64,000 nt of DNA from Fomes fomentarius (lineage: Eukaryota; Basidiomycota; Agaricomycetes; Polyporales; Polyporaceae), in assembly GCA_022606135.1 (NCBI GenBank), contig JABYQN010000012.1, positions 434,001 to 498,000 of the forward strand, in the 5' to 3' direction. Positions within the stretch are counted from its first letter, which is position 1; every line of letters begins with the position of its first letter. The translations under genes and the position numbers were made by a program. Below are positions 36,583 through 46,718 of the stretch, piece by piece. Under the pieces are notes generated by a model. It did not search any database and was not told the origin of the DNA. It saw nothing but the letters and a program-made list of their open reading frames with translations.

Positions 36583-37720
36583 ATGGCCTCGGAAACGACC
36601 CCACACTCGTCCGCATCGCACACGCCCGAGCACCACGACCCAAACTCGTCCAGCTCGACGCTCGTCAGCCATGGCAACGGCGCCTCCTCCGCATCCACAC
36701 CCGCCTTCGTCTCCACTTCGCCGTACTCATCCACCCCGGCATCGCCCTTCTCGGCCTCCTTCGACCCCAACATGCCCAGCCCGCCCGCCCAGCAGCAAGC
36801 GCTCGCAATGCTCGCGCTGCGCGACGGGCCCTTGCACCCCATAACTCAAGCGCAAGCTCAAGCTCAGGTGCGCATCCCGTCAGCACCGGCGACGGACGCG
36901 AACGCGCTCTGGGCCCACCGCCTCTCCGCCTCGTTCGGAGCGATCGCAGACCAGATCGCTGCGGCGTCCAAGGCGCTCGCGACTGTGCCTGTGCCCCCTG
37001 ACGCCGCTGCATCTGGCCCTCCTTCGTCGTATTTTTCTGCTGCGGCGGCGGACGGCGGGAGGGCCCAGGCAGCAGAGGTGCAGCAGCAGCAGCAGCTGGC
37101 GAGCCGCTTGGATATCATTGAGCGCACCCAGGAGCGGTTGGGCGCGGAGCTGCAGGAGGTGCAGAACCAGCTTGCGCAGCTGCAGGCGAGCGGGCGGGAT
37201 GGCGCGAGGGGAGAGAAGGACCAAGGTGAGGTGACGGTTGTGGAGGTGCAGGAGGAGGGCACGAGCGAGTTCAAGAGCGCGTCGGAAATTGCCATCGAGG
37301 AGCTGCAGAAGAAGGTCGAGGGCGCGATTGATACGATCAAGCTCGAGTGCGTCTCTCGTTATTATTCCTTGTCTTTCTTGCGTGCTGGTTGCTGACGAGG
37401 AGAGACGATTCATGGAATCAGTCAGGCAAGGTTGTACGCACGTTTGCATAACGCGACGGTCACGACGAACAAGATGCAGATAAAGGCGCCCATCACGGCG
37501 AACGGCAAAACGCCTCAGAACTTCCCGAACACCAAGGGCGAGTTCGAGCACTTGACGAGTGAGTGTCCCAGGGATTCGTGACCGAAGGTGGCGTGCTGAT
37601 AGGTGCATAGAGGAACGTTACGAGCAGATCTTGAAGGCTTACAACCTCCCGGCCAGGGGCGACACCAAGGCGAAGCGCGAGTTGTTGCGCGAGTTCATTG
37701 GGCTCACGCCTCCTTGCTGA
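36583..37720 (+). CDS. Coiled-coil protein with conserved C-terminal segment
   Basis: Three exons (36583-37346, 37422-37558, 37611-37720) join in phase. The N-terminal 100 residues are Ser/Thr/Pro-rich and disordered (MASETTPHSSASHTPEHHD), then LWAHRLSASFGAIADQIAAA and a Q-rich coiled coil (LASRLDIIERTQERLGAEL) lead to a compact C-terminus with ARLYARLHNATVTT and NFPNTKGEFEHLT, ending in LKAYNLPARGDTKAKREL. The last part looks like a conserved fungal motif, but I cannot name the family. No signal peptide or membrane helix. The change from GC-rich low complexity to a structured end is typical of a real basidiomycete gene. Confidence 0.8.
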
Positions 37721-39300
37721 ACGTTAAACTGCTTTCGTCGGGGATTTCCTGAACGCTCTGCTGTTGGGTCGCACAAACCTGCTGCTCTTATGTCTTGGTC
37801 TCTCATTCTATCAGGCGACATCTCGCGATATTTTGCATCGTTATCATCCGTCCATATATGGATTATTGTTTCGAGCCAAGTGTCTCACATAGTTGGGCGG
37901 ATCATCTATAGAATAGAACTGTGTTCCACAATTGCTGTTTTTGGCCCGTAGCATTCCCGCAGTGCTCTCAGAAGTTGCGATCGTGGCAGTAGAAGCCAAA
38001 AGCACTCATTACCGGGTACCTTCGCGGTCGGGAGTCGGTCTGTGAAATGGAGTCGGTCTTCACAACAAACGACTCTTCCTTGTGATGATCGCCTGAATAT
38101 AAGGTTGGAGTCGACCCGTCCCCAAACCAGGTCACCTTTCTTCTGTTCACGAACGCGATGTCGCGACCTCTATTTTTCTGCGTCCCTCTGTTCATCGTCT
38201 AGTCTTATGCCAGTTCTCTGCAGTCTGTGGCCTTCCTCCTCCTCCTTCTCCTCGTCGTCGTCAGTTTGCAGTGCAGGAACGTATGAATGACTGTCGTTCC
38301 CAGCCACTTAGTCAGTGGTAAGTACTTTGGCGGTAAGTATTACTTGCGAAAATCGTAATCGCGCTTGATCAATTTGTATTTGTGCCAGCGGAGCTGACTC
38401 TTTGCGTTTGGGCTCTGGAGTTGCCCCGGATCCACAATCGAAAGTTTTTTCTCCTAGATATAAAGCCCCTGTGGTCCTTCTCAAACACCCCTCCTACCAT
38501 CCAGCTCCTCCTCCCCCAGATGTGCCCTGAGTCGGGTATCCCTCGTCTCGGCGGTAAATCAATGCCTTTTCTTGCCACAGCCGATCCCATCGCTCACCGT
38601 CCACGCACGCCGTTCGCTGGCCACTGTTTCGGCTCGTTCTTGTATCATCCACATTTACGGGATCCCCTGAATTCTCAGGCAATAGCCCTTCCGGATTGGG
38701 AGCACTCCGGGATTCTCGACTGTATGCTCGTCGCTGCGCGGATCGCTTATTGCTACAGGATCTCGCCCTCGTGTTCAGGTATCTGCGCTCTGCGCGCGGC
38801 GGACGGGGCGGAATGACGAAGAGTGGGAGATATTTATGTGAACGGCTGGCAGAGTTCGGATTTTAGGTGGAACGTGTCCAGGCCACACGGTGAGTCCTCT
38901 CGAAATCCGACACTCTCCTTCTCCGAGTCGTCGTCTCCTCGGGCTTTCTCGTCGTCATCGTCGCGCTCGGCGACGCTGCGGCCATCGTCGGTTATGCTCC
39001 TCTCGTCTTCTTCCGCCAATGAACGCTCTCATTGGGCACGCGGTGGTAAGGAATAGGCCGGAACGTGTTGTCTTTGCAATTTCCGGTCTGTGAAAGTTCC
39101 TGCTATTGGTTTACTATCCAGCCTATCACGCATCGAGGCCCTGTGGCGGTTGCATCAGTTTTTCCACTATCAACCCTCCAACGCCTGTGCGCGCTATTCA
39201 CTCTAGCTCTCCGCCACCACCCCACATCCCTCATCGCGATCGCCCCTGCCAGTACTGGCTGCTGGTCTTCTAGACGTCTGTCAGAGTGTCTGGCTTTCGC
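37721..39300. other. Intergenic upstream of carbonic anhydrase 1
   Basis: No gene recognised. From about 39150 the sequence becomes the 5' flank that is shared with carbonic anhydrase 2 (about 42696 onward). Confidence 0.35.
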
Positions 39301-39307
39301 GTGAACT

Positions 39308-39319
39308 ACTTATATAAAG
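39308..39319 (+). promoter_or_regulatory. TATA box of carbonic anhydrase 1
   Basis: CTTATATAAAGT lies about 80 bases before the start codon, a usual TATA-to-ATG spacing. The paralogous promoter has TTATATGAAG at the same place, one change inside the box. Confidence 0.6.
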
Positions 39320-39395
39320 TGCCCTGTCTCTTTCTGGTTCCCGCACTCGCCCTTCCCCGTTCATCCACAGTCTACTCCACATCAGCATCATCACC

Positions 39396-40205
39396 ATGAC
39401 CCAGGACTACATCCTCGCCCGTCTCCTCTCGAACAACGCCCAGTGGGCTGAAGACGTCGAGAAGGCAGAGCCTGGCTTTCACACTGAGCTTGCCAAGGCA
39501 CAGTCTCCCAAGGTGAGCACGCAGCCTGTGCGCCGCACCTGACCTAGGCTCCACGATGCATTCAGTTAAGCTTTCGCGCGCGCCTTCGAGCTCCCAAGTG
39601 TCGTTATGCATAATGAACCGTCCTGACGTCCCGTCCCTCGCCCTGGCAGGTGCTCTGGATCGGCTGCGCCGACTCTCGCGTCCCCGAGTCTGTCTTGACC
39701 GCCTCGCGGCCAGGCGACATCTTCGTCCACCGCAACATCGCAAAGTAAGCATTCGTCCCCCCAAATTCCACATCGGCGCGCGTCAGTCCCCTCATCATGA
39801 TCTTCGCACAGCCAATTTCACCTGGACGACGACAGCGCGCTGTCGGTGCTGGACTACGCTGTCGAGCACGTCGGCGTCTCGCATGTCATCCTCGTAGGGC
39901 ACACGAACTGCGGCGGTGCCGCCGGTGCCGCCAAGGCTGCGAAGGCGCCGTCCGCCGCGCCGCCCGCCTCGCCCCTCGAGCGCTGGCTCGCACCCCTCGT
40001 CGAGATCGCGAAGGCGACCGACGGCGATCTGCTGAACATCGTGGAGGCGAACGTGAAGGCGCAGGTCGACAACCTCGTCAAGAGCGACGTCATCCAGCAC
40101 GCGTGGGCGAAGGGACAGGACGTCCAGGTGCACGGGTGGGTGTACGAGCTCGAGACGGGCAAGCTCCGCGATCTCGGGATCACCCAGGGGAAGGGCGCGC
40201 AGTGA
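39396..40205 (+). CDS. Beta-class carbonic anhydrase 1
   Basis: Three exons (39396-39512, 39650-39744, 39812-40205) give 201 residues. Carbonic anhydrase interconverts CO2 and bicarbonate. The beta-class zinc site is visible: CADSR (Cys with the Asp-Arg dyad) and HTNCGG (His and second Cys ligand). HRNIANQ and the C-terminal [17 protein letters not shown] are also typical of the small fungal enzymes. No targeting peptide is evident, so it is probably cytosolic. Exon boundaries match those of the paralogue at 42882-43686 exactly. A TASRPGD segment replaces the TASEPGD of the paralogue, a minor change outside the zinc ligands. Confidence 0.95.
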
Positions 40206-40366
40206 GCGGAGGCACAGACTTTCACTGTATACGATGTAAGGGTGGTATCGCTGCTGTTGAATGGCGGTTGTATCGTTTAGCATGGAGCAATTGACGGGCA
40301 CGACTGCTACGTGGCTTGCACAGACGCCGCTCTTCGCAAGAGATGAATGTAAATACGTAGCCTACC

Positions 40367-42695
40367 GAGGAGCTAGCTTCGACTCCCAGCCGCAACACTT
40401 ACTTTTCCAGTTGGCGTTACTCTCTTAGTCTTCAAACTCATCTAACGACCCAGCATCATGGCAGCATACCACGACATCCATTCCGAGGCGGTGTTCCTAC
40501 TACATGCAATTTGTTGTAATAGCGGAACATCTATGCGTCCAGCCCATAGCCCTATTCCTTTCCCACCGTTTTCCCGAATCCACTCCCCCAGGACGTAAGC
40601 CTCAATCATCTATCGATCTTCTCACTCGCTTGCAACACTGAATCTACAGAGCAAGAAGGACACTAGACACATGTAGTAACTGAGCTTCTTGACGTATAGG
40701 AACTATCACTGAATAATAGACGCCCATTATTCCGATATATACGCCGCCGCGCTCGTGCCCTCAATCTCTGGCCGACGACACTCGCCACCCCAGCCAAAAC
40801 AAAGCCCGCTACCCCGTCCTCGTCTTGTCAACATGCCAGAGCACGAACGCTGCGACAGATGGTTCAATACAGATCGCGCGTTACAGCAGCACCGGGACAA
40901 CTCGTCCCATGCACCACATTTGCTACCGCTGCGACAGGGACTTCACGACCGCGGTTGGCCTCATCCAGCATTACATCCAGGGCAATCTTCACCCGTACTG
41001 TCGGTGGTGTGACGACCATTTTGAAGACTTCGAGGATCTAGACGACCACTACGAGGATGCGCATTGGTATTGCGATGCATGTGATAAGGTACGTGCGAAT
41101 CATATAGCAGCATATATGCACTTATTCTTTGCCATGCGTCACTACTAACATCCTTTGACTTGATGCTTTGCAGTGCTTCCGCGACGATGTCGGCTTGCAC
41201 GAGCACCGTCGCCAGACACACGCAGACCGCTACTGTGTGCCTTGCAAGCGCATCTTCCAGAACGCCAACAACCTCCGGCAGTACGAGAAGTCCTCTATCC
41301 ACCAGGGGCGCACCGTCCTTGGCCCAATGAAGAACTGTGAGCGCGCCTTCCCCTCCACCTCCACGCTCGTACTCCACCTCGAGTCCGGGACGTGCACCTC
41401 GGGTATGACGCGCAAGATGGTGGACGACATCATCCGCAAGATCGACAGGAGCAACGTCATCACGAACCCGAATAGGATGAATGATCGCCGGCCCGACTTC
41501 CTCGTCTCCTCGGGTCACGGACGAGTGGGCGACTGAACGCGCCTGGAATGGGTACGCGTACGAGTGCTACCATTGCCATCGGACGTACCCGAGCCTTGGT
41601 GCGCTCAACGCCCACCTCCGAAGCCCCGCCCATGGGGAGAAGATCTACCGTTGCCCGAGCATGTGGCGTGGGTGCGGAGCCGAGTTTCGTACCCTGAGTG
41701 CGTTCTGCCAGCACATGGAGAGCGGGAATTGCGCTGTGTACCGATTCAAAGACGACGTCGCGAGATTCATTGATGGAATATCGAAGAACAGGGCTCGTAT
41801 CGGGTACATCTAGTAGGTGAGTAGCTATCAGATGTCTCCTGGTAGAGTACTATTGCTGAATTGTGCACAGCTGAGTGCTGAGTATGCCGTTTCGGCCTGG
41901 GTTCTAGTATGAGTTGACGGTTGGTTGTCCTCAACAGTAAGTCTTATCATCTCAACGAGAGCTGCGGAACTCACATCGTCGATACCTCAGCCATATACCT
42001 CGCAATCATCGATTGCTGTATAGTATTGGAAACAGGCTTCAGGGAGATTCCGACACCAGTGAAGTTGTATCATTTGGGACTCATAGCAGATATCATGGAC
42101 GGCGGTGACCTTACTATATCGATCTTGCGCTGACCTTCAACCCTTACTGAGGACCCCCATGACCATGCGGTAGGTGGTTGGTGGTTGCCGGCAGCTGAGG
42201 TAGGAACAAGGAATCGTCGAACGCATTCAGGCATTCAACCTGCGGTGATAATAGTTGGTTCCTCCAACCACTGCCAAGTCACCTTTCCCTCGTGTACGTA
42301 CCTCTCCCTTCACCCCACTAAAATCAGTGCCCCAGTTCAGCAGGAAACATTCTCAACGAACATCTCCACCACGCTGCATGTCAGTCAGGATTGGAACGCC
42401 ACGGAAGCTCCTTCAATGACCTCAAACTGCAATGCATGCACGGTCCAGACCGGCTGACGCACAAGATAATGCGGGATCAAAGGACGATCATGAGAGCATA
42501 CCATCGACCTGCCACGACCACGACCATGAGCATGCGGTCGAGGATCATAGAGCTGTCCAAGACCAACATGGTGACAGCAGGTGACAGTGCAGGTGCCCAC
42601 TTGTCTTGCTGGAAACCCTCGAAATCGCCGCGAGCGCAGCGTCTAAGTATATCGGAAAGGAATGTGGCCATCTTTTATCTCATCATCTGGTCCCT
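40367..42695 (+). repeat. Left arm of giant inverted repeat
   Basis: The reverse complement of 43865-46192 aligns along this whole stretch, beginning at GCTAGCTTCGACTCCC and ending at the segment reading GGCCATCTTTTATCTCAT. A 70-codon frame at 41921-42133 is identical at protein level with 44432-44644 on the other strand. The boundary to the anhydrase block is sharp: both anhydrase 3' flanks end at CCTACCGAGG. Confidence 0.85.
40833..41813 (+). pseudogene. C2H2 zinc-finger gene, decayed left-arm copy
   Basis: Inverted-repeat partner of the intact gene 44752-45727. Relative to that gene there is one extra C near 40906-40908 (in the CTCGTCCCAT context) and a four-base duplication near 41477-41484 (GGATGAATGATC), each shifting the frame. 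Zinc ligands are also lost: the first Cys of finger 1 is His (MPEHERC), a His in NNLRQH is Tyr, and the Cys of VLCPMKNC is Gly. The intron at about 41089-41173 is retained. The 3' part from 41540 still encodes an open finger pair ending ARIGYI. Confidence 0.85.
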
Positions 42696-42881
42696 GCTAT
42701 CACCCTCCTCCGCCCCCACCCCACACCCCTCATCGCGATCGCCCCTGCCAGTACTGACATCTGTCAGAGTGTCTGGCTTTCGCGCGAACTACTTATATGA
42801 AGTGCCCCGTCTCTCTCTGGTTCCCGCACTCGCCCTTCCCCGTTCATCCACTGCAGCCTACTCCATATCAGCATCATCACT
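41814..42881. other. Arm interior and promoter of carbonic anhydrase 2
   Basis: The arm sequence runs to about 42695. After it comes the anhydrase block, whose 5' flank (42696-42881) repeats 39180-39395, including the TATA-like site at 42792-42801. Confidence 0.5.
42792..42801 (+). promoter_or_regulatory. Altered TATA-like site of carbonic anhydrase 2
   Basis: The position equivalent to the TATA box of anhydrase 1 reads TTATATGAAG, about 80 bases before the start codon. The A-to-G change could weaken TBP binding. Confidence 0.4.
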
Positions 42882-43686
42882 ATGCCCCAGAACTACATCC
42901 TCGCTCGTCTCCTCTCGGACAACGAGGAGTGGGCTAAAGAGGTCGAGAAGGCAAAGCCTGGCTTCTTCACTCGCCTTGCAGAAAAACAGACCCCCAAGGT
43001 GAGCATGCTGTGGCATGTGCGCCTGGTCTGGGCTCCACGATGCGCCAGTTGAGCTTTTGCGCGCGCCTTTGAGCTCCCAAGTGTCGTCATGCATAATGGA
43101 CCGTCCTGACTTCCCGTCCCTCGCCCTGGCAGGTGCTCTGGATCGGTTGTGCCGACTCCCGCGTCCCCGAGTCTGTCGTGACCGCCTCCGAGCCAGGCGA
43201 CATCTTCGTCCACCGCAACATCGCAAAGTAAGCACCTCAATTCCACATCGGCACGCGTCCGTTCCCTCATCATAATCTTCGCACAGCCAGCTCCACCTAG
43301 ACGACGACAACGCGCTCTCGGTGCTGGACTACGCTGTCCACAGCCTCGGCGTCTCGCACGTCATCGTCGTCGGGCACACAAACTGCGGCGGTGTCAACGC
43401 TGCCGTCAAGGCTGCGGGAGCGCCGTCCGCCCCGCCGCCCACCTCACCCCTCGAGCGCTGGCTCGCGCCCCTCGTCGAGATCGCGAGGGCGAATAACGAT
43501 AAGGATAAGCCGTTGGACATGGTGGATGTGAACGTGAAGGCGCAGGTCGACAATATTGTCAAGAGCAAAGTCATCCAGAGCGCATGGGAGAAGAACAAGG
43601 ACGTGCAGGTGCACGGGTGGGTGTACGATCTCGAGACGGGCAAGCTCCGCGATCTCGGGATCACCGAGGGGAAGGGCGCTCAGTGA
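42882..43686 (+). CDS. Beta-class carbonic anhydrase 2
   Basis: Three exons (42882-42998, 43133-43227, 43287-43686) give 203 residues, closely similar to the enzyme at 39396-40205. The zinc site is complete (CADSR, HTNCGG) and [17 protein letters not shown] matches the family pattern. Differences cluster in the N-terminal exon and around a Lys/Asp-rich loop ([13 protein letters not shown]). The gene sits in the loop between the arms of the inverted repeat and keeps the same orientation as anhydrase 1. Predicted cytosolic. Confidence 0.95.
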
Positions 43687-44751
43687 CCGGAAGCACAGAC
43701 CTTTACTACGTACGATGTAAGGGTGTTTTGAATGGCGGTTGTATCGATTGGCATTACACAATTGAGGGGCATGACTGCTACTTGGCTTGCACAGATATCT
43801 CCGCCCCTCCTTGCAAGAATGGGCGGAGGATGAAACGTAAATACGTAGCCTACCGAGGGGTACCAGGGACCAGATAATGAGATAAAAGATGGCCACATTC
43901 CTTTCCGATATAGACGCTGCGCTCGCGGCGATTTTTTCCAGCAAGAAATCGGGGTCGGTCGGCAGTGGGCATCTGCACTGTCACCTGCTATCACCATGTT
44001 GGTCTTGGACAGCTCTATGGATCCTCGACCGATGCTCATGATCGTGGTCGTGGCAGGTCGATGGTATGCTCTCATGATCGTCCTTTGATCCCGCATTATC
44101 TTGTGCGTCAGCCGGTCTGGACCGGGACCGTGCATACGTTGCGGGTTGAGATATTTGAAGGAGCTTCCGTGGGGGTCCAATCCTAACTGACATGCAGCAT
44201 GGTGGAAATATTCGTTGAGAATGTTTCCTGCTGAACTGGGGCACTGATTTTAGTGAGGTGGTGGGAGAGGTACGTACACGAGTGAAAGGTGACTTGGCAG
44301 TAGTTGGAGGAACCAACTACCATCACCACAGGTTGAATGCCTGAATGCATTCGACGATTCCTTGTTCACACCTCAGCTTGCCGGCAACCACTTACCGCAT
44401 GATCAGGGGGGTCCTCAGTGAAAGTTGGAGGTCAGCGCAAGATCGATATAGTAAGGTCACCGCCGTCCATGATATCTGCTATGAGTCCCAAATGATACAA
44501 CTTCACTGGTGTCGGAATCTCCCTGAAGCCTGTTTCCAATACTATACAGCAATCGATGATTGCGAGGTATATGGCTGAGGTATCGACGATGTGAGTTCCG
44601 CAGCTCTCGTTGAGATGATAAGACTTACTGTTGAGGACAACCAACCGTCAACTCATACTAGAACCCAGGCCGAAACGGCATACTCAGCACTCAGCTGTGC
44701 ACAATTCAGCAATAGTACTCTACCAGGAGACATCTGATAGCTACTCACCTA
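43687..44751. other. 3' flank of anhydrase 2 and inner part of right arm
   Basis: The 3' flank of anhydrase 2 repeats that of anhydrase 1 up to about 43860, then the right arm begins. The frame at 44432-44644 equals 41921-42133, but nothing else suggests it is translated. Confidence 0.45.
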
Positions 44752-46192
44752 CTAGATGTACCCGATACGAGCCCTGTTCTTCGATATTCCATCAATGAAT
44801 CTCGCGACGTCGTCTTTGAATCGGTACACAGCGCAATTCCCGCTCTCCATGTGCTGGCAGAACGCACTCAGGGTACGAAACTCGGCTCCGCACCCACGCC
44901 ACATGCTCGGGCAACGGTAGATCTTCTCCCCATGGGCGGGGCTTCGGAGGTGGGCGTTGAGCGCACCAAGGCTCGGGTACGTCCGATGGCAATGGTAGCA
45001 CTCGTACGCGTACCCAATCCAGGCGCGTTCAGTCGCCCACTCGTCCGTGACCCGAGGAGACGAGGAAGTCGGGCCGGCGATCATCCTATTCGGGTTCGTG
45101 ATGACGTTGCTCCTGTCGATCTTGCGGATGATGTCGTCCACCATCTTGCGCGTCATGCCCGACGTGCACGTCCCGGACTCGAGGTGGAGGACGAGCGCGG
45201 AGGTGGAGGGGAAGGCGCGCTCGCAGTTCTTCATTGGACAAAGGACGGTGCGCCCCTGGTGGATAGAGGAGTTCTGGTGCTGGCGGAGGTTGTTGGCGTT
45301 GCGGAACATGCGCTTGCAGGGCACACAGTAGCGGTCTGCGTGTGTCTGGCGACGGTGCTCGTGCAAGCCGACTTCGTCGCGGAAGCACTGCAAAGCATCA
45401 AGTCAAAGGATGTTAGCAGTGACGCATGTCGATGAATAAGTGCATATATGCTGCTATATGATTCGCACGTACCCTATCACATGCATCGCAATACCAATGC
45501 GCATCCTCGTAGTGGTCGTCCAGCTCCTCGAAGTCGTCAAAATGGTCGTCACACCACCGACAGTACGGGTGACGAGTGCTCTGGATGTAATGCTGGATGA
45601 GGCCAACCGCGGTCGTGAAGTCCCTGTCGCAGCGGTAGCATATGTGGTGCATGGACGAGTTGTCCCGGTGCTGCTCTAACGCGCGGTCTGTATTGAACCA
45701 TCTGTCGCAGCGTTCGCACTCTGGCATGTTGACAATATGAGGTAGCGGGCTTTGTTCTGACTGGGTGGCGAGTGTCGTCCGTCAGAAGCAAGAGCGTTGA
45801 GGCCACGAGCGGCGGCGGGCATATATATAATATCGGAATGACGGGCGTCTATTATTTGTTATTCAGTAGTGCTTAGACATCAAGAAGCTCAGTTGCTACA
45901 TGTGTTCAGAGTTCTTCTTGCTCTGTAGACTCAGTGTCGCAAGCGAGTGAGAAAATCGATGGGCATGATGATTGAGGCTTACGTCCTGGTGGAGTGGATT
46001 CGGGGAAACGGTGGGAAAGGAATAGGGCTGATGCATAGTTGTTCCACTATCACAACGAAGTGCACGGGTTTCAGCAGGGAGGCCTCTCGTCGTGGTATGC
46101 TGGGCCGTTAGATGAGTTGGCCGACTAAGAGAGTGCAGTCAGAGTACATAGTCAACTGGAAACGTTAGCGTCGCGGCTGGGAGTCGAACCTA
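43865..46192 (-). repeat. Right arm of giant inverted repeat
   Basis: Mirror copy of 40367-42695. It carries the intact zinc-finger gene on the minus strand. The outer end falls inside a tRNA-like 73-nt segment (46170-46242); the inner end abuts the anhydrase 2 block at CCTACCGAGG. Confidence 0.85.
44752..45727 (-). CDS. C2H2 zinc-finger protein, eight fingers, intact copy
   Basis: Two exons (45727-45473, 45387-44752) give 296 residues. Fingers begin at CERCDRWFNTDRALEQH, CYRCDRDFTTAVGLIQH, CRWCDDHFDDFEELDDH, CDACDRCFRDEVGLHEH, CVPCKRMFRNANNLRQH, CPMKNCERAFPSTSALVLH, CYHCHRTYPSLGALNAH and CPSMWRGCGAEFRTLSAFCQH. All ligands lost in the left-arm pseudogene are present. A WATERAW linker precedes the last two fingers, as in the gene at 33478. 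Probably a nucleic-acid-binding protein; target and pathway unknown. Confidence 0.9.
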
Positions 46193-46242
46193 GCACTATC
46201 CACGTGGGAATATCACATGCCTAACCCTAAAACTCGTGCGAC
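46170..46242 (-). other. tRNA-like 73-nt segment, degenerate
   Basis: The minus strand has an exact Pol III B-box match (GGTTCGACTCC), a possible anticodon stem (ATGTG with CACGT around a 7-nt loop) and partly pairing ends (GTCGCAC with CCGCGAC, five of seven pairs). The D-arm and A-box are not convincing, so this is at best a decayed tRNA or tRNA-derived piece. Only its 3' part is present at the left arm end (about 40368). Confidence 0.25.
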
Positions 46243-46430
46243 GTGCGCTCCGTCGCGGCTCCGACTCCGAGACCCGAGTCGATACTTCGTCGCGGGAGGA
46301 CTTGAACAAGAGCAGGAGAGTCAAGGTCTGGTACACAGATGGAAGAGTGAGTACATGTTTACAGTTTTATTATACGGAATACAGTGACATGAGCAACTGC
46401 AGGCCACGTGCTGAGTCTCACTTGTCTTGG

Positions 46431-46718
46431 TGTCAGGGCTTGGCGGGCGTTTGTCGGCTAGTCAGGCGAGGCGTTGAGTAGCGAGAGTACGAATGAATAG
46501 AGAAGCGAGAGTATCGAGAAGTACAGCAGCGTGGGACGGTACCGTAAGACGAGAAGGACAGTCTGGGGAGAAGAAGTCTCCCCAGCGACTATAAGAGCCC
46601 GTGAGTGATCCGATAGCTAGCTATCGATGAAGAGAACATGAGGCTCGAGGCATGAGGCTACGGTACGTAGGGCGTCTATCGGCAATGAGCATGCTTAGAC
46701 GCAGGAGAATCCGTAACA
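46431..46718 (-). repeat. 3' LTR
   Basis: 288 bp, identical by eye to 52825-53112. The pol frame runs on into it and ends at 46621. Confidence 0.93.

Noticed and set aside
40755..41012. Alternative 85-codon frame at the start of the left zinc-finger copy
   Set aside because: It arises from the extra C near 40907; the intact right-arm gene shows the true frame.
41921..42133. Identical 70-codon frames in both palindrome arms as a gene
   Set aside because: Identity follows from the arm duplication; there is no start context, intron pattern or family match to support translation.
46215..46235. Telomere-like CCTAACCCTAAAA
   Set aside because: Only one to two units, no array, and interior position; a similar chance match occurs near 63905.
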